From an uncultured Acetatifactor sp. (GTDB lineage Bacteria; Bacillota; Clostridia; Lachnospirales; Lachnospiraceae), in NCBI GenBank assembly GCA_910580225.1, contig CAJTXE010000003.1:8675-72674 (forward strand): a stretch of DNA of 64,000 nucleotides, written 5' to 3'. Under the pieces are notes generated by a model that was given only the letters and a program-made list of their open reading frames with translations, made no database searches and was not told the DNA's origin. This document shows, one piece after another, positions 17,302-25,329 of this stretch; position 1 is the stretch's first letter, and every line of letters begins with the position of its first letter. A program made the translations under genes and the position numbers.

Positions 17302-18128
17302 CAAGGGGGCTGTTATCTCGGATGAGAGAAATGAAAGCCGTAAAACGCGGCGTTGATAAGCAGGCATATCTAATTGACGAATATGCGGTATTAACGGCAT
17401 CTAAAATCAAGCTTAGGAATGTCATAACGCGCGATGATGACCTTGCTTATTTTGACGAATTAATCAAAACTCTAATGGATTTAAAAAAACAGGGCGTTGG
17501 GATCGTTCCTATACTTGGGTATTGTGTTGAGCCAGACAGCGACTATGGTAATGGCTATATCATTCAATCACGAGCAAAAGGCGCGGAACTTTATGACGAT
17601 TCGGTTATGAAAGAATTTTATATTGGCAAACCCCAGCTTGCATATCTTTCAAGCGACACTGATGCGAAAGAATATGTTATTTCCAGAACCAATTTGATTT
17701 CCAAGGTACCGCAAAATCACTTTGACAAATTCATAAGGGACATCATCGTCCTATTAAATAACGATATATTAATTGATTTCAATGCAAAAAGCAATTTTTT
17801 TTATGACGAAACCGAGGGCTTTCAGTTTATTGACCTTGATTCTCACACTGATTATAAATACAGATTAGTCGAAAATAAAATGGATGGTAAGGAAATTGCC
17901 GCATATTACGGCTTTATGCCCTGTCATTTTGCGGTTGGGACCAAGGTGCTTCCAAATCATGCATTGGATGAAAAAGCCATTTCTATAATTGACGATGAAA
18001 AATTGCTTCAGCTTGCTGCGGATAATAAAACTATTTATGAAAAATGCAAGACCGCATTATTAAATAACGGAATCTCGGAAGAACAACTAAGCAATTCACT
18101 TACATTACTCAAGTTGTTTGGATGTTGA
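17265..18128 (+). CDS. Protein kinase-fold-like protein of a decayed peptide-modification cluster
   Basis: This 287-aa protein is not one I can name. Residues around 60-115 (VPILGYCVEPDSDYGNGYII) resemble the N-lobe hinge of small kinase/phosphotransferase folds. LIDFNAKSNFFYD followed by FQFIDLDSH resembles a catalytic loop (Asp, Asn) and a DFG-like metal-binding Asp, although the usual HxD His is absent. The gene is markedly AT-rich compared with the aSec and FtsEX regions, as is the DNA to about 18780, suggesting separate origin. It lies between broken regulators and a broken radical SAM gene and is the only intact frame of the set. ATG 17265 has AAAGGTG upstream. Confidence 0.5.
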   Translation: MEEKYFYIEPEIARGLLSRMREMKAVKRGVDKQAYLIDEYAVLTASKIKLRNVITRDDDLAYFDELIKTLMDLKKQGVGIVPILGYCVEPDSDYGNGYIIQSRAKGAELYDDSVMKEFYIGKPQLAYLSSDTDAKEYVISRTNLISKVPQNHFDKFIRDIIVLLNNDILIDFNAKSNFFYDETEGFQFIDLDSHTDYKYRLVENKMDGKEIAAYYGFMPCHFAVGTKVLPNHALDEKAISIIDDEKLLQLAADNKTIYEKCKTALLNNGISEEQLSNSLTLLKLFGC

Positions 18129-18168
18129 CGGAAGCTGCCTTCAAAAATATAGTGATTGGAGAGAAGTT

Positions 18169-18562
18169 ATGCATACTATTGGCAATTATGTATTTGATTC
18201 ATCCAGGCTTATTATATACAAATCAGATATTCACAAGGAAACGGTAGATATAATAAATGCAGCATTTCCAAACGATCCCGATTATAAATCGGTTCTATCA
18301 GACTTAACAAAAGTTAATCCTGATGAAATGCATATGGATAAAATAGCGATAAACAATATCGGTATATGCCTTACATATAATTGTAATTTAAGATGTAATT
18401 ATTGCGGTTATTCTTCTGCGGAACAGGATAAAAACAACTTGATATAACTTATAAAAACTTCCTGTTCTATTACCTTGATTTAATTGAATATATCATTTCC
18501 GAAAAAGGCGAAAAATATATTAAAAAAATTGATGTTCCTCTTATAAATAATGATATTATGCC
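18169..18562 (+). pseudogene. Truncated radical SAM protein
   Basis: ATG 18169 (GGAGAG upstream) starts a frame with an N-terminal peptide-recognition-like region and the radical SAM 4Fe-4S motif CNLRCNYC (Cx3Cx2C) at about 18380. It stops at 18447. Shifting frame near 18437 restores reading LDITYKNFLFYYLDLIEYII and continues to about 18559, where the sequence jumps to an ABC transporter C-terminus. Most of the TIM barrel and any SPASM domain are gone. A frame starting upstream at 18118 also exists but overlaps the preceding gene and lacks an RBS. Confidence 0.75.
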
Positions 18563-18787
18563 CTTGATCCTATCGCAGAATACAAAATGAATGAATTGAT
18601 ATTAAGTGCTGCCAATAAAACAACTACGATTATGGTTGCACATCGCTTATCAACAACAAAAAATGCTGATAGTATCGTTTTAATAGATCATGGTGAAATA
18701 AAAGAATCCGGAACACATGATGAGCTTATGGCATTGTGCGGTAAATACTACGAAATGTTCGCAAAACAAGCAGAAAACTATGTATAG
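18563..18787 (+). pseudogene. ABC transporter ATPase C-terminal fragment
   Basis: The frame from 18563 reads LDPIAEYKMNELILSAANK, then TTTIMVAHRLSTTKNADSI and VLIDHGEIKESGTHDEL. This is the end of an exporter-type ABC ATPase starting just after the Walker B glutamate (the LDP of EPTAALDP), including the H-loop His. Everything upstream (membrane domain, Walker A, signature) is missing. It is fused out of frame to the radical SAM fragment, so a single internal deletion explains both. Exporters of this type often move modified peptides (family knowledge). Confidence 0.8.
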
Positions 18788-18799
18788 TGAGGAGGTCCG

Positions 18800-18868
18800 A
18801 TGAACGAAGCCATGTCTCATGTTTCTGTTATCTACCAGTATGTATCCAACATTATTTTCTTCAGATAG
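18800..18868 (+). pseudogene. 22-codon gene start cut off after ABC fragment
   Basis: A very good ribosome site (GAGGAGG, 4-5 nt spacing) precedes ATG 18800, 12 nt after the ABC fragment stop. The frame MNEAMSHVSVIYQYVSNIIF ends after two more residues. The spacing and RBS look like the next gene of the old operon, cut off by rearrangement. It is too short to assign. Confidence 0.4.
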
Positions 18869-18971
18869 CGTTATCTCGGCTCAGAGTGAAACTTATCCGC
18901 TTGGTTCAATACTTGTATTTTGCTTGAAAAATTATGCATTGGAAACTTTTTCCCGAAAAGGGAGATAATAA

Positions 18972-19124
18972 ATGGGACGAATGGAAACACCTTTCTGTTG
19001 TGGAGGCGCTGCCTGTGCAGAGCCATTGCAGAAAGGTGTTTTGCAGTGTGCCTGCAAAATTGCTATACAAATAGCATGGTTTGTGCTAAACTGGAAGAGA
19101 GGCAATGGGAAAAGCGAGGGATGA
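18972..19124 (+). CDS. Small Cys-rich ORF (50 aa) upstream of CPBP protease
   Basis: ATG 18972 has a good RBS (AGGGAG, 7-nt spacing). The 50-aa product has a Cys-rich N-terminal half (MGRMETPFCCGGAAC, Cys at 9, 10, 15, 26, 28), then a hydrophobic helix-like stretch (IAIQIAWFVL) and a basic tail. The stop is 3 nt before the CPBP gene start. A perfect 13-bp inverted repeat lies inside it, so the sequence may instead act as a leader hairpin. Coding status is uncertain. Confidence 0.25.
   Translation: MGRMETPFCCGGAACAEPLQKGVLQCACKIAIQIAWFVLNWKRGNGKSEG
18985..19041 (+). promoter_or_regulatory. Perfect 13-bp inverted repeat in leader of CPBP gene
   Basis: AAACACCTTTCTG (18985-18997) and CAGAAAGGTGTTT (19029-19041) pair perfectly around a 31-nt loop. 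No T-run follows at once, so it is not a clear terminator. It lies about 90 nt before the CPBP start codon. Confidence 0.6.
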
Positions 19125-19127
19125 GAT

Positions 19128-20195
19128 ATGGACGAAACGAATGAATATGTGATGACGGAATATCAATATGACACGGGAACGATGGCAGGCAGAAACGGCC
19201 CGGACGAAATAAAGGCCGCCAGGAAGCATTTTTCCCGACTGGGAGGAATGTTTATTTTAGGAACGATTGTAGTCTATGCAGTACAGCTGGTTCCTATGAT
19301 GCTGATCGAGTTATTGAAGCCGGAATGGATGCAGAACGGGAATATTTCATTGATGGTATCCATATTGCCGATGTACCTGATTGGTATGCCAGTATTGATC
19401 CTCCTGGTGAAAACCATACCAAAAGAAACGGTGGAACGTCATTCAATGAAAGCCGGATCGTTTATTGTGGCGGCTGTCATGTGTTACGCCATCGTTTATG
19501 TATCCAATATACTGGGCAATATCATGACAACGATCATCGGGATACTGAAGGGCGATATGGTGCAAAATCAGGTATTGAACGTGACGCAGTCGGTGAGTAT
19601 GTGGATGATTGTGGTTTATATGGTCATATGTGCACCGGTTATGGAAGAATATATTTTCCGAAAGCTGATCGTGGACAGAACTGTCCGCTATGGACAGGGA
19701 ACTGCAGTTCTCGTATCCGGACTGATGTTCGGATTGTTTCATGGAAATCTGAATCAGTTCGTATATGCGTTTGTGCTGGGAATGTTCCTGGCGTTTCTGT
19801 ATGTGAAGACCGGTGATATCAGGGTCACGATTGGGCTTCACATGCTGATTAATTTTGTGGGAGGCGTAGTCAGTTCAGGACTGATGAGGCTCCTTGACCT
19901 GGATACTTATATGCAGGTCATGGGGAGCGGAGACGCCGCAGCCATAATGAATTTTGTGCAGGGGAATCTGGCTGGCATTATGGCATATGCCATATTTGCG
20001 CTTTTTGTTTTGGGGATGATGATTGCAGGTACTGTTCTGCTGATTGTGTGTATCGTGAAGCGGAAGTTTGCTCTGGAGAAGGGAACCGTGGTGATCCCCC
20101 GGGGAAGACGGTTTCGCACGGTAATCGGTAATGTGGGTATGGTGATATATTGTGTCTTCTGGGCAGTCATGATCATACTGCAGCTGTTTATATAA
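19128..20195 (+). CDS. CPBP-family intramembrane metalloprotease
   Basis: Multi-pass membrane protein of 355 aa with about eight hydrophobic segments. The CPBP (CAAX protease and bacteriocin-processing) motifs are present: EEYIFR (Glu173, Glu174, Arg178), FGLFHGN (His205) and HMLINF. Family members cleave prenylated or peptide substrates, and some give self-immunity to bacteriocins; no role can be assigned here. ATG 19128 has an AGCGAGGG-like site and follows the 50-codon Cys-rich ORF by 3 nt. The C-terminal part has two more membrane segments separated by a basic loop. The next gene starts 30 nt downstream. Confidence 0.88.
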   Translation: MDETNEYVMTEYQYDTGTMAGRNGPDEIKAARKHFSRLGGMFILGTIVVYAVQLVPMMLIELLKPEWMQNGNISLMVSILPMYLIGMPVLILLVKTIPKETVERHSMKAGSFIVAAVMCYAIVYVSNILGNIMTTIIGILKGDMVQNQVLNVTQSVSMWMIVVYMVICAPVMEEYIFRKLIVDRTVRYGQGTAVLVSGLMFGLFHGNLNQFVYAFVLGMFLAFLYVKTGDIRVTIGLHMLINFVGGVVSSGLMRLLDLDTYMQVMGSGDAAAIMNFVQGNLAGIMAYAIFALFVLGMMIAGTVLLIVCIVKRKFALEKGTVVIPRGRRFRTVIGNVGMVIYCVFWAVMIILQLFI

Positions 20196-20225
20196 GAATA
20201 GAAAGAGCAGGAAGAAGAATCGGAT

Positions 20226-20939
20226 ATGTATACCTTTGAGAGTAGAATCAGGTACAGTGAGACAGATAGTGAGGGGAAGCTTACTATGGCGGCCCTGATC
20301 AATTATTTTCAGGACTGTTCCACATTTCAGTCGGAGGATCTGGGGCTGGGGGTGGAATGTCTGAACAGGGAGCATCTGGTATGGGTACTTTCCTCCTGGC
20401 AGATTGTGGTGGAGCGTTATCCCCGGCTGTGTGAACGGGTGACGGTGGGAACACTGCCCTATGATATGAAGGGATTTCTGGGGTACCGGAATTTTGCCAT
20501 GACGGACGAAGCAGGACATGATCTCGCCAGGGCAAACTCCCTCTGGAGTCTGCTGGACACGGATACCGGGAAGCCCAGGGTTGTGCCTTCCTATATGTTG
20601 GAGGGATATCGACTGGAGGAGAAGCTGGACATGGTTTATGCACCGCGGAAGATTATTGTTCCGGAGCAGAGGGAAGAGAGAGAACCTTTGGTGGTGAGAA
20701 AGCATCATCTGGATACCAACCATCATGTAAATAACCAGCAGTTTATCCAAATGGCAATGGCATATCTTCCCGATGCTTTTACTGTGGGGCAGGTTCGGGC
20801 GGAATATAAAAAGCAGGCATTTCTTGATAATGTTCTACTGCCTGCTGTGAGTGAAGAGGAGAACAAAGTGGTGGTAGTTCTGGGGGATACAGCTGGAAAA
20901 CCATATACCATTGTGGAGTTTGTGCGCAGCAGCAGATGA
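20226..20939 (+). CDS. Acyl-ACP thioesterase
   Basis: Releases free fatty acids from acyl carrier protein. The 237-aa protein has the double hot-dog layout: the first unit begins FESRIRYSETDSEGKLTM, and the second unit carries the catalytic-type motif HHLDTNHHVNN near residue 160-170. Length fits the bacterial FatA/FatB-like family. ATG 20226 follows the CPBP stop by 30 nt with a weak purine-rich site (gcaggaagaa). It is followed at 53 nt by an S1-domain protein in the same direction. Confidence 0.85.
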   Translation: MYTFESRIRYSETDSEGKLTMAALINYFQDCSTFQSEDLGLGVECLNREHLVWVLSSWQIVVERYPRLCERVTVGTLPYDMKGFLGYRNFAMTDEAGHDLARANSLWSLLDTDTGKPRVVPSYMLEGYRLEEKLDMVYAPRKIIVPEQREEREPLVVRKHHLDTNHHVNNQQFIQMAMAYLPDAFTVGQVRAEYKKQAFLDNVLLPAVSEEENKVVVVLGDTAGKPYTIVEFVRSSR

Positions 20940-20991
20940 GGCTATGCCGCAATGGGGAAAGAAAAAGCAGGATTTGAAATGGAGAAGAGAC

Positions 20992-21837
20992 ATGATTCGC
21001 TTGGGTGAAAAGCAGGAACTGGTGATTGTAAAAGAAGTGGAATTCGGCGTGTATCTGGCAGTGTCTGAAGAGGAGGCGGAGGATCGTGTGCTTCTGCCAA
21101 GGAGGCAGGTGCCGGAAGGGGCAAAGACAGGGGATCCGGTCAATGTATTTATTTATCGGGATTCCAAGGACAGGCTGATTGCCACCGTCAGGGAGCCGAA
21201 ACTGCAGATGGGGCAGGTGGCTGAGCTTACGGTGGCTCAGATGGGCAGGATCGGGGCGTTTCTGGACTGGGGACTGGAGAAGGACCTTCTCCTTCCATTT
21301 AAGCAGCAGAGGGGCAGAGTAGAGCAGGGGGATAGGGTTCTGGTATCTCTGTATATTGATAAGAGCGACAGGCTCTGTGCTACCATGAATGTATATGAAA
21401 ATCTGCGGACAGACAGCCCTTACAGCCAGGAAGACCGGGTGACAGGGCGTGTGTATGAGATGAGCGACAATTTTGGTGCTTTTGTGGCGGTGGACAATCT
21501 CTATTCGGCGCTGATTCCCAAAAAGGAACTTTATGGTGAGATTACATTGGGCAAAGATGTGGCGGCCCGTGTGATTCAGGTGCGGGAGGACGGCAAGCTG
21601 ACGCTCAGTGTACGTGACAAAGCGTATCTGCAGATGGATAAAGATGCGGAGACGATTCTTGCACTTATGGACAGGAATGGCGGCAGGCTCCCGTTCACGG
21701 ATAAGGCGGATCCGGAGATCATCAAGAAGGAGACCGGAATGAGCAAAAATGAATTTAAGCGTGCTGTGGGCAGACTGCTGAAGGAAAGAAAAATCGAAAT
21801 TACGAAAACGACCATAGAGCAGATACATTTCCGGTAA
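20992..21837 (+). CDS. CvfB-like S1 RNA-binding protein
   Basis: A 281-aa cytoplasmic protein with three S1-like segments (from VIVKEVEFGVYLAV; VAELTVAQMGRIGAFLDWGL; DRVTGRVYEMSDNFGAFVAV) and a C-terminal winged-helix-like end (NEFKRAVGRLLKERKIEI). This is the layout of CvfB/YitL proteins, which bind RNA and affect virulence gene expression in staphylococci. ATG 20992 is chosen over an upstream in-frame start because GGAGAAGAG directly precedes it and the protein then begins as family members do. Confidence 0.85.
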   Translation: MIRLGEKQELVIVKEVEFGVYLAVSEEEAEDRVLLPRRQVPEGAKTGDPVNVFIYRDSKDRLIATVREPKLQMGQVAELTVAQMGRIGAFLDWGLEKDLLLPFKQQRGRVEQGDRVLVSLYIDKSDRLCATMNVYENLRTDSPYSQEDRVTGRVYEMSDNFGAFVAVDNLYSALIPKKELYGEITLGKDVAARVIQVREDGKLTLSVRDKAYLQMDKDAETILALMDRNGGRLPFTDKADPEIIKKETGMSKNEFKRAVGRLLKERKIEITKTTIEQIHFR

Positions 21838-21865
21838 TTGGCAGAATTATTAAGAAAAATGAAAA

Positions 21866-21894
21866 TTGTGTGAACTACTGGTAAAGTATATACT
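21866..21894 (+). promoter_or_regulatory. Sigma-A-type promoter upstream of YjfB gene
   Basis: TTGTGT - 17 nt - TATACT, about 30 nt upstream of the ATG at 21925. Confidence 0.6.
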
Positions 21895-21924
21895 GTTATG
21901 ATAGAATGAAACAGGAGGTAGCAT

Positions 21925-22113
21925 ATGGATATCGCAAGTGTATCAATGGCATTGTCACATATTTCGGATATGGCCAGTGTAAGTACCGCTGTGCTGAGTA
22001 AAGCGATGGATACGAACGAGGCGCTGGGGCAAGGAATTGTGCAGATGATGAATTCTGCGATGGAACTGAGTGTAAACCCGGATTTGGGAGCGAATATCGA
22101 TATACGCATCTGA
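21925..22113 (+). CDS. YjfB-family small protein
   Basis: A 62-aa protein (MDIASVSMALSHISDMASVS and onward) matching the YjfB family, annotated as putative motility proteins in Firmicutes. The function is not established. It has no signal peptide. A strong RBS (aggaggtagcat) and its own promoter precede it; a terminator follows at 22256, so it is a monocistronic unit. No flagellar genes are near. Confidence 0.85.
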   Translation: MDIASVSMALSHISDMASVSTAVLSKAMDTNEALGQGIVQMMNSAMELSVNPDLGANIDIRI

Positions 22114-22255
22114 ATTCGGTCCCGGATATTGTGGCTGCCTGAATTTTCGGAACCGGATCGACAAGCAGAAACATTCCGGCTGATTTGGCTGTGGATGCTG
22201 GAGGAGATGGCGTGTATGGCGGAGCATATGAGCGGGAAGCAGATTGGATTTGTTG

Positions 22256-22294
22256 AAAAGACTGCCTGAGTGTCACGCTTCAGGTAGTCTTTTT
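22256..22294 (+). terminator. Rho-independent terminator after YjfB gene
   Basis: Stem AAAAGACTGCCTGA with TCAGGTAGTCTTTT (one G-T pair) and a run of T at 22290-22294. The 140 nt between the yjfB stop and this stem hold no supported gene. Confidence 0.85.
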
Positions 22295-22406
22295 GTGGAA
22301 AATCATAAAAACCTATTGCTTTTTTCTCTGTTTTTTTGTACATTTGTATGTATAGGAACAGAAATTGTTATGAGAGATTTCCATAATATAAAAGGAGTGG
22401 GATTTT

Positions 22407-23492
22407 ATGATATCAAATCAGATTTTGCAAAGCACAATTGATGGGCTGAAAAACATCGCACGCGTGGAATTTTGTGTTATGGACGCAGATGGTAAGGAAG
22501 TTGCATCCACCACCGAAATGAATAATATCAGCAAAACTGTTGCGGAGTTTGCCATGTCGCCGGCAGATTCCCAGGAGATACAGGGATATCAGTTTTTTAA
22601 GGTATACGATGAGCAGCAGCTGGAATATGTGCTGGTGGCAGGTGCTGCCGGTGAGGATGTATATACCATCGGCAAGATTGCGGCATTTCAGATTCAAAAT
22701 CTGCTGGTGGCCTACAAAGAACGTCTGGATAAGGACAATTTTGTCAAAAATCTGCTTTTGGACAATCTGCTGTTGGTGGATATCTACAGTCGGTCCAAGC
22801 GGCTGCACATTCAGACAGATATGCCCAGAGCTGTTTTGATTGTAGAGTCTGCGGCGGGGCGTGACAATAATGTGCTGGATATGGTCAGGACTTATTTTAA
22901 CGGCAGCAGCAAAGAGTTTGTTACGGAAGTGGATGAGAATAATGTGATTGTCGTAAAAGAGCTGGCAGATGGAGATGCCATGAAGGAAATGGAGAAGGCG
23001 GCCAGGCAGCTCTGGAATTTTCTGAAGAAGGAAGGCGTCCGGGATATCCGCATTGCGTATGGTTCGGTTATTCAGGAGATCAAGGAGGTCAGCCGCTCTT
23101 ATAAGGAAGCCAAAATGGCTTTGGATGTGGGGAAGATATTTTTTCAGGACAGGGAGATTATTGCCTACAGTGAACTAGGCATCGGGCGTCTGATTTATCA
23201 GTTGCCGATACCACTGTGCAAAATGTTTATCCGGGAGATTTTCGGCGGCAGAAGTCCGGATGATTTTGATGAGGAGACATTGGGGACGGTTTATAAATTT
23301 TTTGAGAACAGCCTGAACGTGTCTGAGACATCGAGACAGCTGTTTATCCACAGAAATACGCTCGTATACCGCCTGGATAAGCTGCAGAAGAGCACGGGGT
23401 TGGATTTGCGTGTTTTTGAGGATGCAATTACATTTAAAATTGCGCTTATGGTAGTAAAATATATGAAGTATATGGAGAATGTGGATTATTAG
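22407..23492 (+). CDS. PucR/CdaR-family transcriptional regulator
   Basis: A 361-aa cytoplasmic regulator. The C-terminal 70 residues form the PucR-type helix-turn-helix (VSETSRQLFIHRNTLVYRLD), preceded by a GGDEF-like central fold typical of CdaR proteins. The N-terminal about 110 residues (VEFCVMDADGKEVASTTE) are a putative ligand-sensing domain. ATG 22407 has AAGGAGTGGG upstream. The regulated genes are not evident; it lies just before ftsE, but family knowledge does not link the two. Confidence 0.82.
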   Translation: MISNQILQSTIDGLKNIARVEFCVMDADGKEVASTTEMNNISKTVAEFAMSPADSQEIQGYQFFKVYDEQQLEYVLVAGAAGEDVYTIGKIAAFQIQNLLVAYKERLDKDNFVKNLLLDNLLLVDIYSRSKRLHIQTDMPRAVLIVESAAGRDNNVLDMVRTYFNGSSKEFVTEVDENNVIVVKELADGDAMKEMEKAARQLWNFLKKEGVRDIRIAYGSVIQEIKEVSRSYKEAKMALDVGKIFFQDREIIAYSELGIGRLIYQLPIPLCKMFIREIFGGRSPDDFDEETLGTVYKFFENSLNVSETSRQLFIHRNTLVYRLDKLQKSTGLDLRVFEDAITFKIALMVVKYMKYMENVDY

Positions 23493-23549
23493 CATGAGCT
23501 TTCCGGCGGCGGGCTGAGAGGAAGCTGCTGCTTTGGATGGAGGAAAACG

Positions 23550-24293
23550 ATGACCAGACGGGAGCTGTCGTGGAGAAAAAGGGAACAGTTTATTGAGGAG
23601 AAGGGCGTTATCTGGCTGGATAATGTCACAAAGGTTTACTCCAAGGGAAACCCGGCTCTCAATGGGATTACTTTAGGGATAGGAAAAGGGGAATTTGTAT
23701 TTATTGTAGGGGACAGCGGTTCCGGAAAGTCCACTCTGATCAGGTTGTTGCTGCGGGAGCTTACGGCATCCAGCGGCAGCGTCCATGTAATGGGCAGCGA
23801 CCTTGCGAAGCTTAAGCACAGGCAGATTCCCAAATTCCGCCGTAACCTGGGAGTGGTATTCCAGGATTTCCGCTTGCTGAATGATCGGAATGTCTATGAA
23901 AATGTGGCATTTGCGCAGCGTATCATAGAGACACCGACAAATGAAATCAGGCGGAATGTGCCTGCCATTCTGGCCACTGTGGGGCTGGCCGGGAAATATA
24001 AGGCGAAGACAAATCAGCTGTCAGGGGGAGAACAGCAGAGAGTGGCACTGGCCAGGGCGCTGGTGAACAAACCTGCCATCCTGCTGGCGGACGAACCTAC
24101 CGGCAATCTGGATCCGAAGAACTCCTGGGAGATTATGATGCTCCTGGAAGAAATCAACCAGAAGGGGACTACGGTACTGGTGGTGACCCATAACCGGGAG
24201 ATCGTCAATGCCATGCATAAGCGGGTGGTGACTATGAAACGGGGTGTGATCATCAGCGACGAAGAGGGAGGCGAATATATCGATGAAGATTAG
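23550..24293 (+). CDS. ftsE: Cell division ATPase FtsE
   Basis: ATPase of the FtsEX complex that controls cell-wall hydrolases at the envelope. The 247-aa protein has Walker A (GDSGSGKST, 54-62), Q-loop (VFQDFRLL), signature LSGGEQQR, Walker B (ILLADEPT) and H-loop (VVTHN). It carries about 18 residues more at the N-terminus than usual, but ATG 23550 has the only good RBS (GGAGGAAAACG). The stop overlaps the ftsX start by 11 nt. Confidence 0.95.
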   Translation: MTRRELSWRKREQFIEEKGVIWLDNVTKVYSKGNPALNGITLGIGKGEFVFIVGDSGSGKSTLIRLLLRELTASSGSVHVMGSDLAKLKHRQIPKFRRNLGVVFQDFRLLNDRNVYENVAFAQRIIETPTNEIRRNVPAILATVGLAGKYKAKTNQLSGGEQQRVALARALVNKPAILLADEPTGNLDPKNSWEIMMLLEEINQKGTTVLVVTHNREIVNAMHKRVVTMKRGVIISDEEGGEYIDED

Positions 24294-25227
24294 TACATTG
24301 TTTTACACGATCCGTCAGGGTTTCGTCAATATATTCCGTAATAAGTGGTACTCCCTGGCCTCGGTGGCGACTATTTCGGCCTGTTTGTTTTTATTTGGCC
24401 TGTTTTATTCCGTGGTGAGGAATTTTCAAAGTATTGTGATGAAGGCGGAAGAGGGAGTTTCCGTCACTGTATTTTTCCACAGTGAACATGACTGGTGCGA
24501 CAGCCATGAAGAGGGTATGATACCCACGGATGAAAGAATTGCCCAAATCGGACAGGATATTCGCCGGCGCAGCGAGGTGTTGGAGGTAAATTTCATTTCC
24601 GATGACGAAGCATGGGAACAATACAAACAGGAAAGATTCAAGGAGAATTATGAGATTTTATCCAAGGCTTATATGGATAATCCCTTGAAGGGGGACGACT
24701 GTTATGAGGTTTTCCTGCGGGATGTGTCGATGCAGAGTGCGCTGGTAACCTGGCTGGAATCGATTTCAGAGGTGCGCCAGGTGAATCATTCCGCATTGAC
24801 TGCAGACATGTTAAGCGGTGCCAATCTTCTGATTGCCTATGTGTCTATGGGGATTATCATTATTCTGCTGGCAGTGAGTATTTTCCTGATCAGCAATACA
24901 GTTGCCATCGGCATCTCGGTTCGCTCTGAGGAGATCAACATTATGAAGTACATCGGAGCTACTGACTTTTTTGTCAGGTCGCCGTTTGTGCTGGAGGGTA
25001 TGCTGATCGGCCTGGCGGGAGCGGCACTGCCCCTGGGGCTGCTGTATCATATCTACAATTATGCACTGGTTTATATTACGGAGCGCTTTTCCATTTTGAG
25101 TACAGTTCTGGCTTTTCTGCCGGTGGATGAGGTATTTGAGGTGCTGATGCCTCTGTCTCTGATCGTAGGAGTGGGGATTGGCTTTATGGGAAGCATCAGC
25201 ACTGTCAGAAAGCATCTGAACGTATAA
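24283..25227 (+). CDS. ftsX: Cell division permease FtsX
   Basis: Membrane partner of FtsE. The 314-aa product has one N-terminal membrane segment (about 20-42), a large extracellular loop (about 45-175) and three C-terminal segments, the FtsX topology. It overlaps ftsE. The extracellular loop normally activates a peptidoglycan hydrolase; no CwlO- or PcsB-like hydrolase is adjacent, but an S41 protease follows and an amidase-deacetylase fusion lies 30 kb away. Confidence 0.93.
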   Translation: MKISTLFYTIRQGFVNIFRNKWYSLASVATISACLFLFGLFYSVVRNFQSIVMKAEEGVSVTVFFHSEHDWCDSHEEGMIPTDERIAQIGQDIRRRSEVLEVNFISDDEAWEQYKQERFKENYEILSKAYMDNPLKGDDCYEVFLRDVSMQSALVTWLESISEVRQVNHSALTADMLSGANLLIAYVSMGIIIILLAVSIFLISNTVAIGISVRSEEINIMKYIGATDFFVRSPFVLEGMLIGLAGAALPLGLLYHIYNYALVYITERFSILSTVLAFLPVDEVFEVLMPLSLIVGVGIGFMGSISTVRKHLNV

Positions 25228-25329
25228 AATCGCTGACAGAAGCGTAAAATTACCGGAGATGCAGAGTTGGAACAAATGCGGCATCTGCCCCGGAAGTATG
25301 GAAGATGCAGGATGGGAACAGGAGGAGTT

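Noticed and set aside
19325..19816. 163-aa frame inside the CPBP gene
   Set aside because: Out of frame with a clear membrane protease that shows the EExxxR and His motifs.
22114..22255. Short frames after the YjfB gene
   Set aside because: No RBS-supported start and no recognisable sequence; the region ends in the YjfB terminator.
21576..22343. 255-aa - strand frame over the CvfB-like and YjfB genes
   Set aside because: Overlaps two genes with good RBS and family matches, and crosses a terminator.
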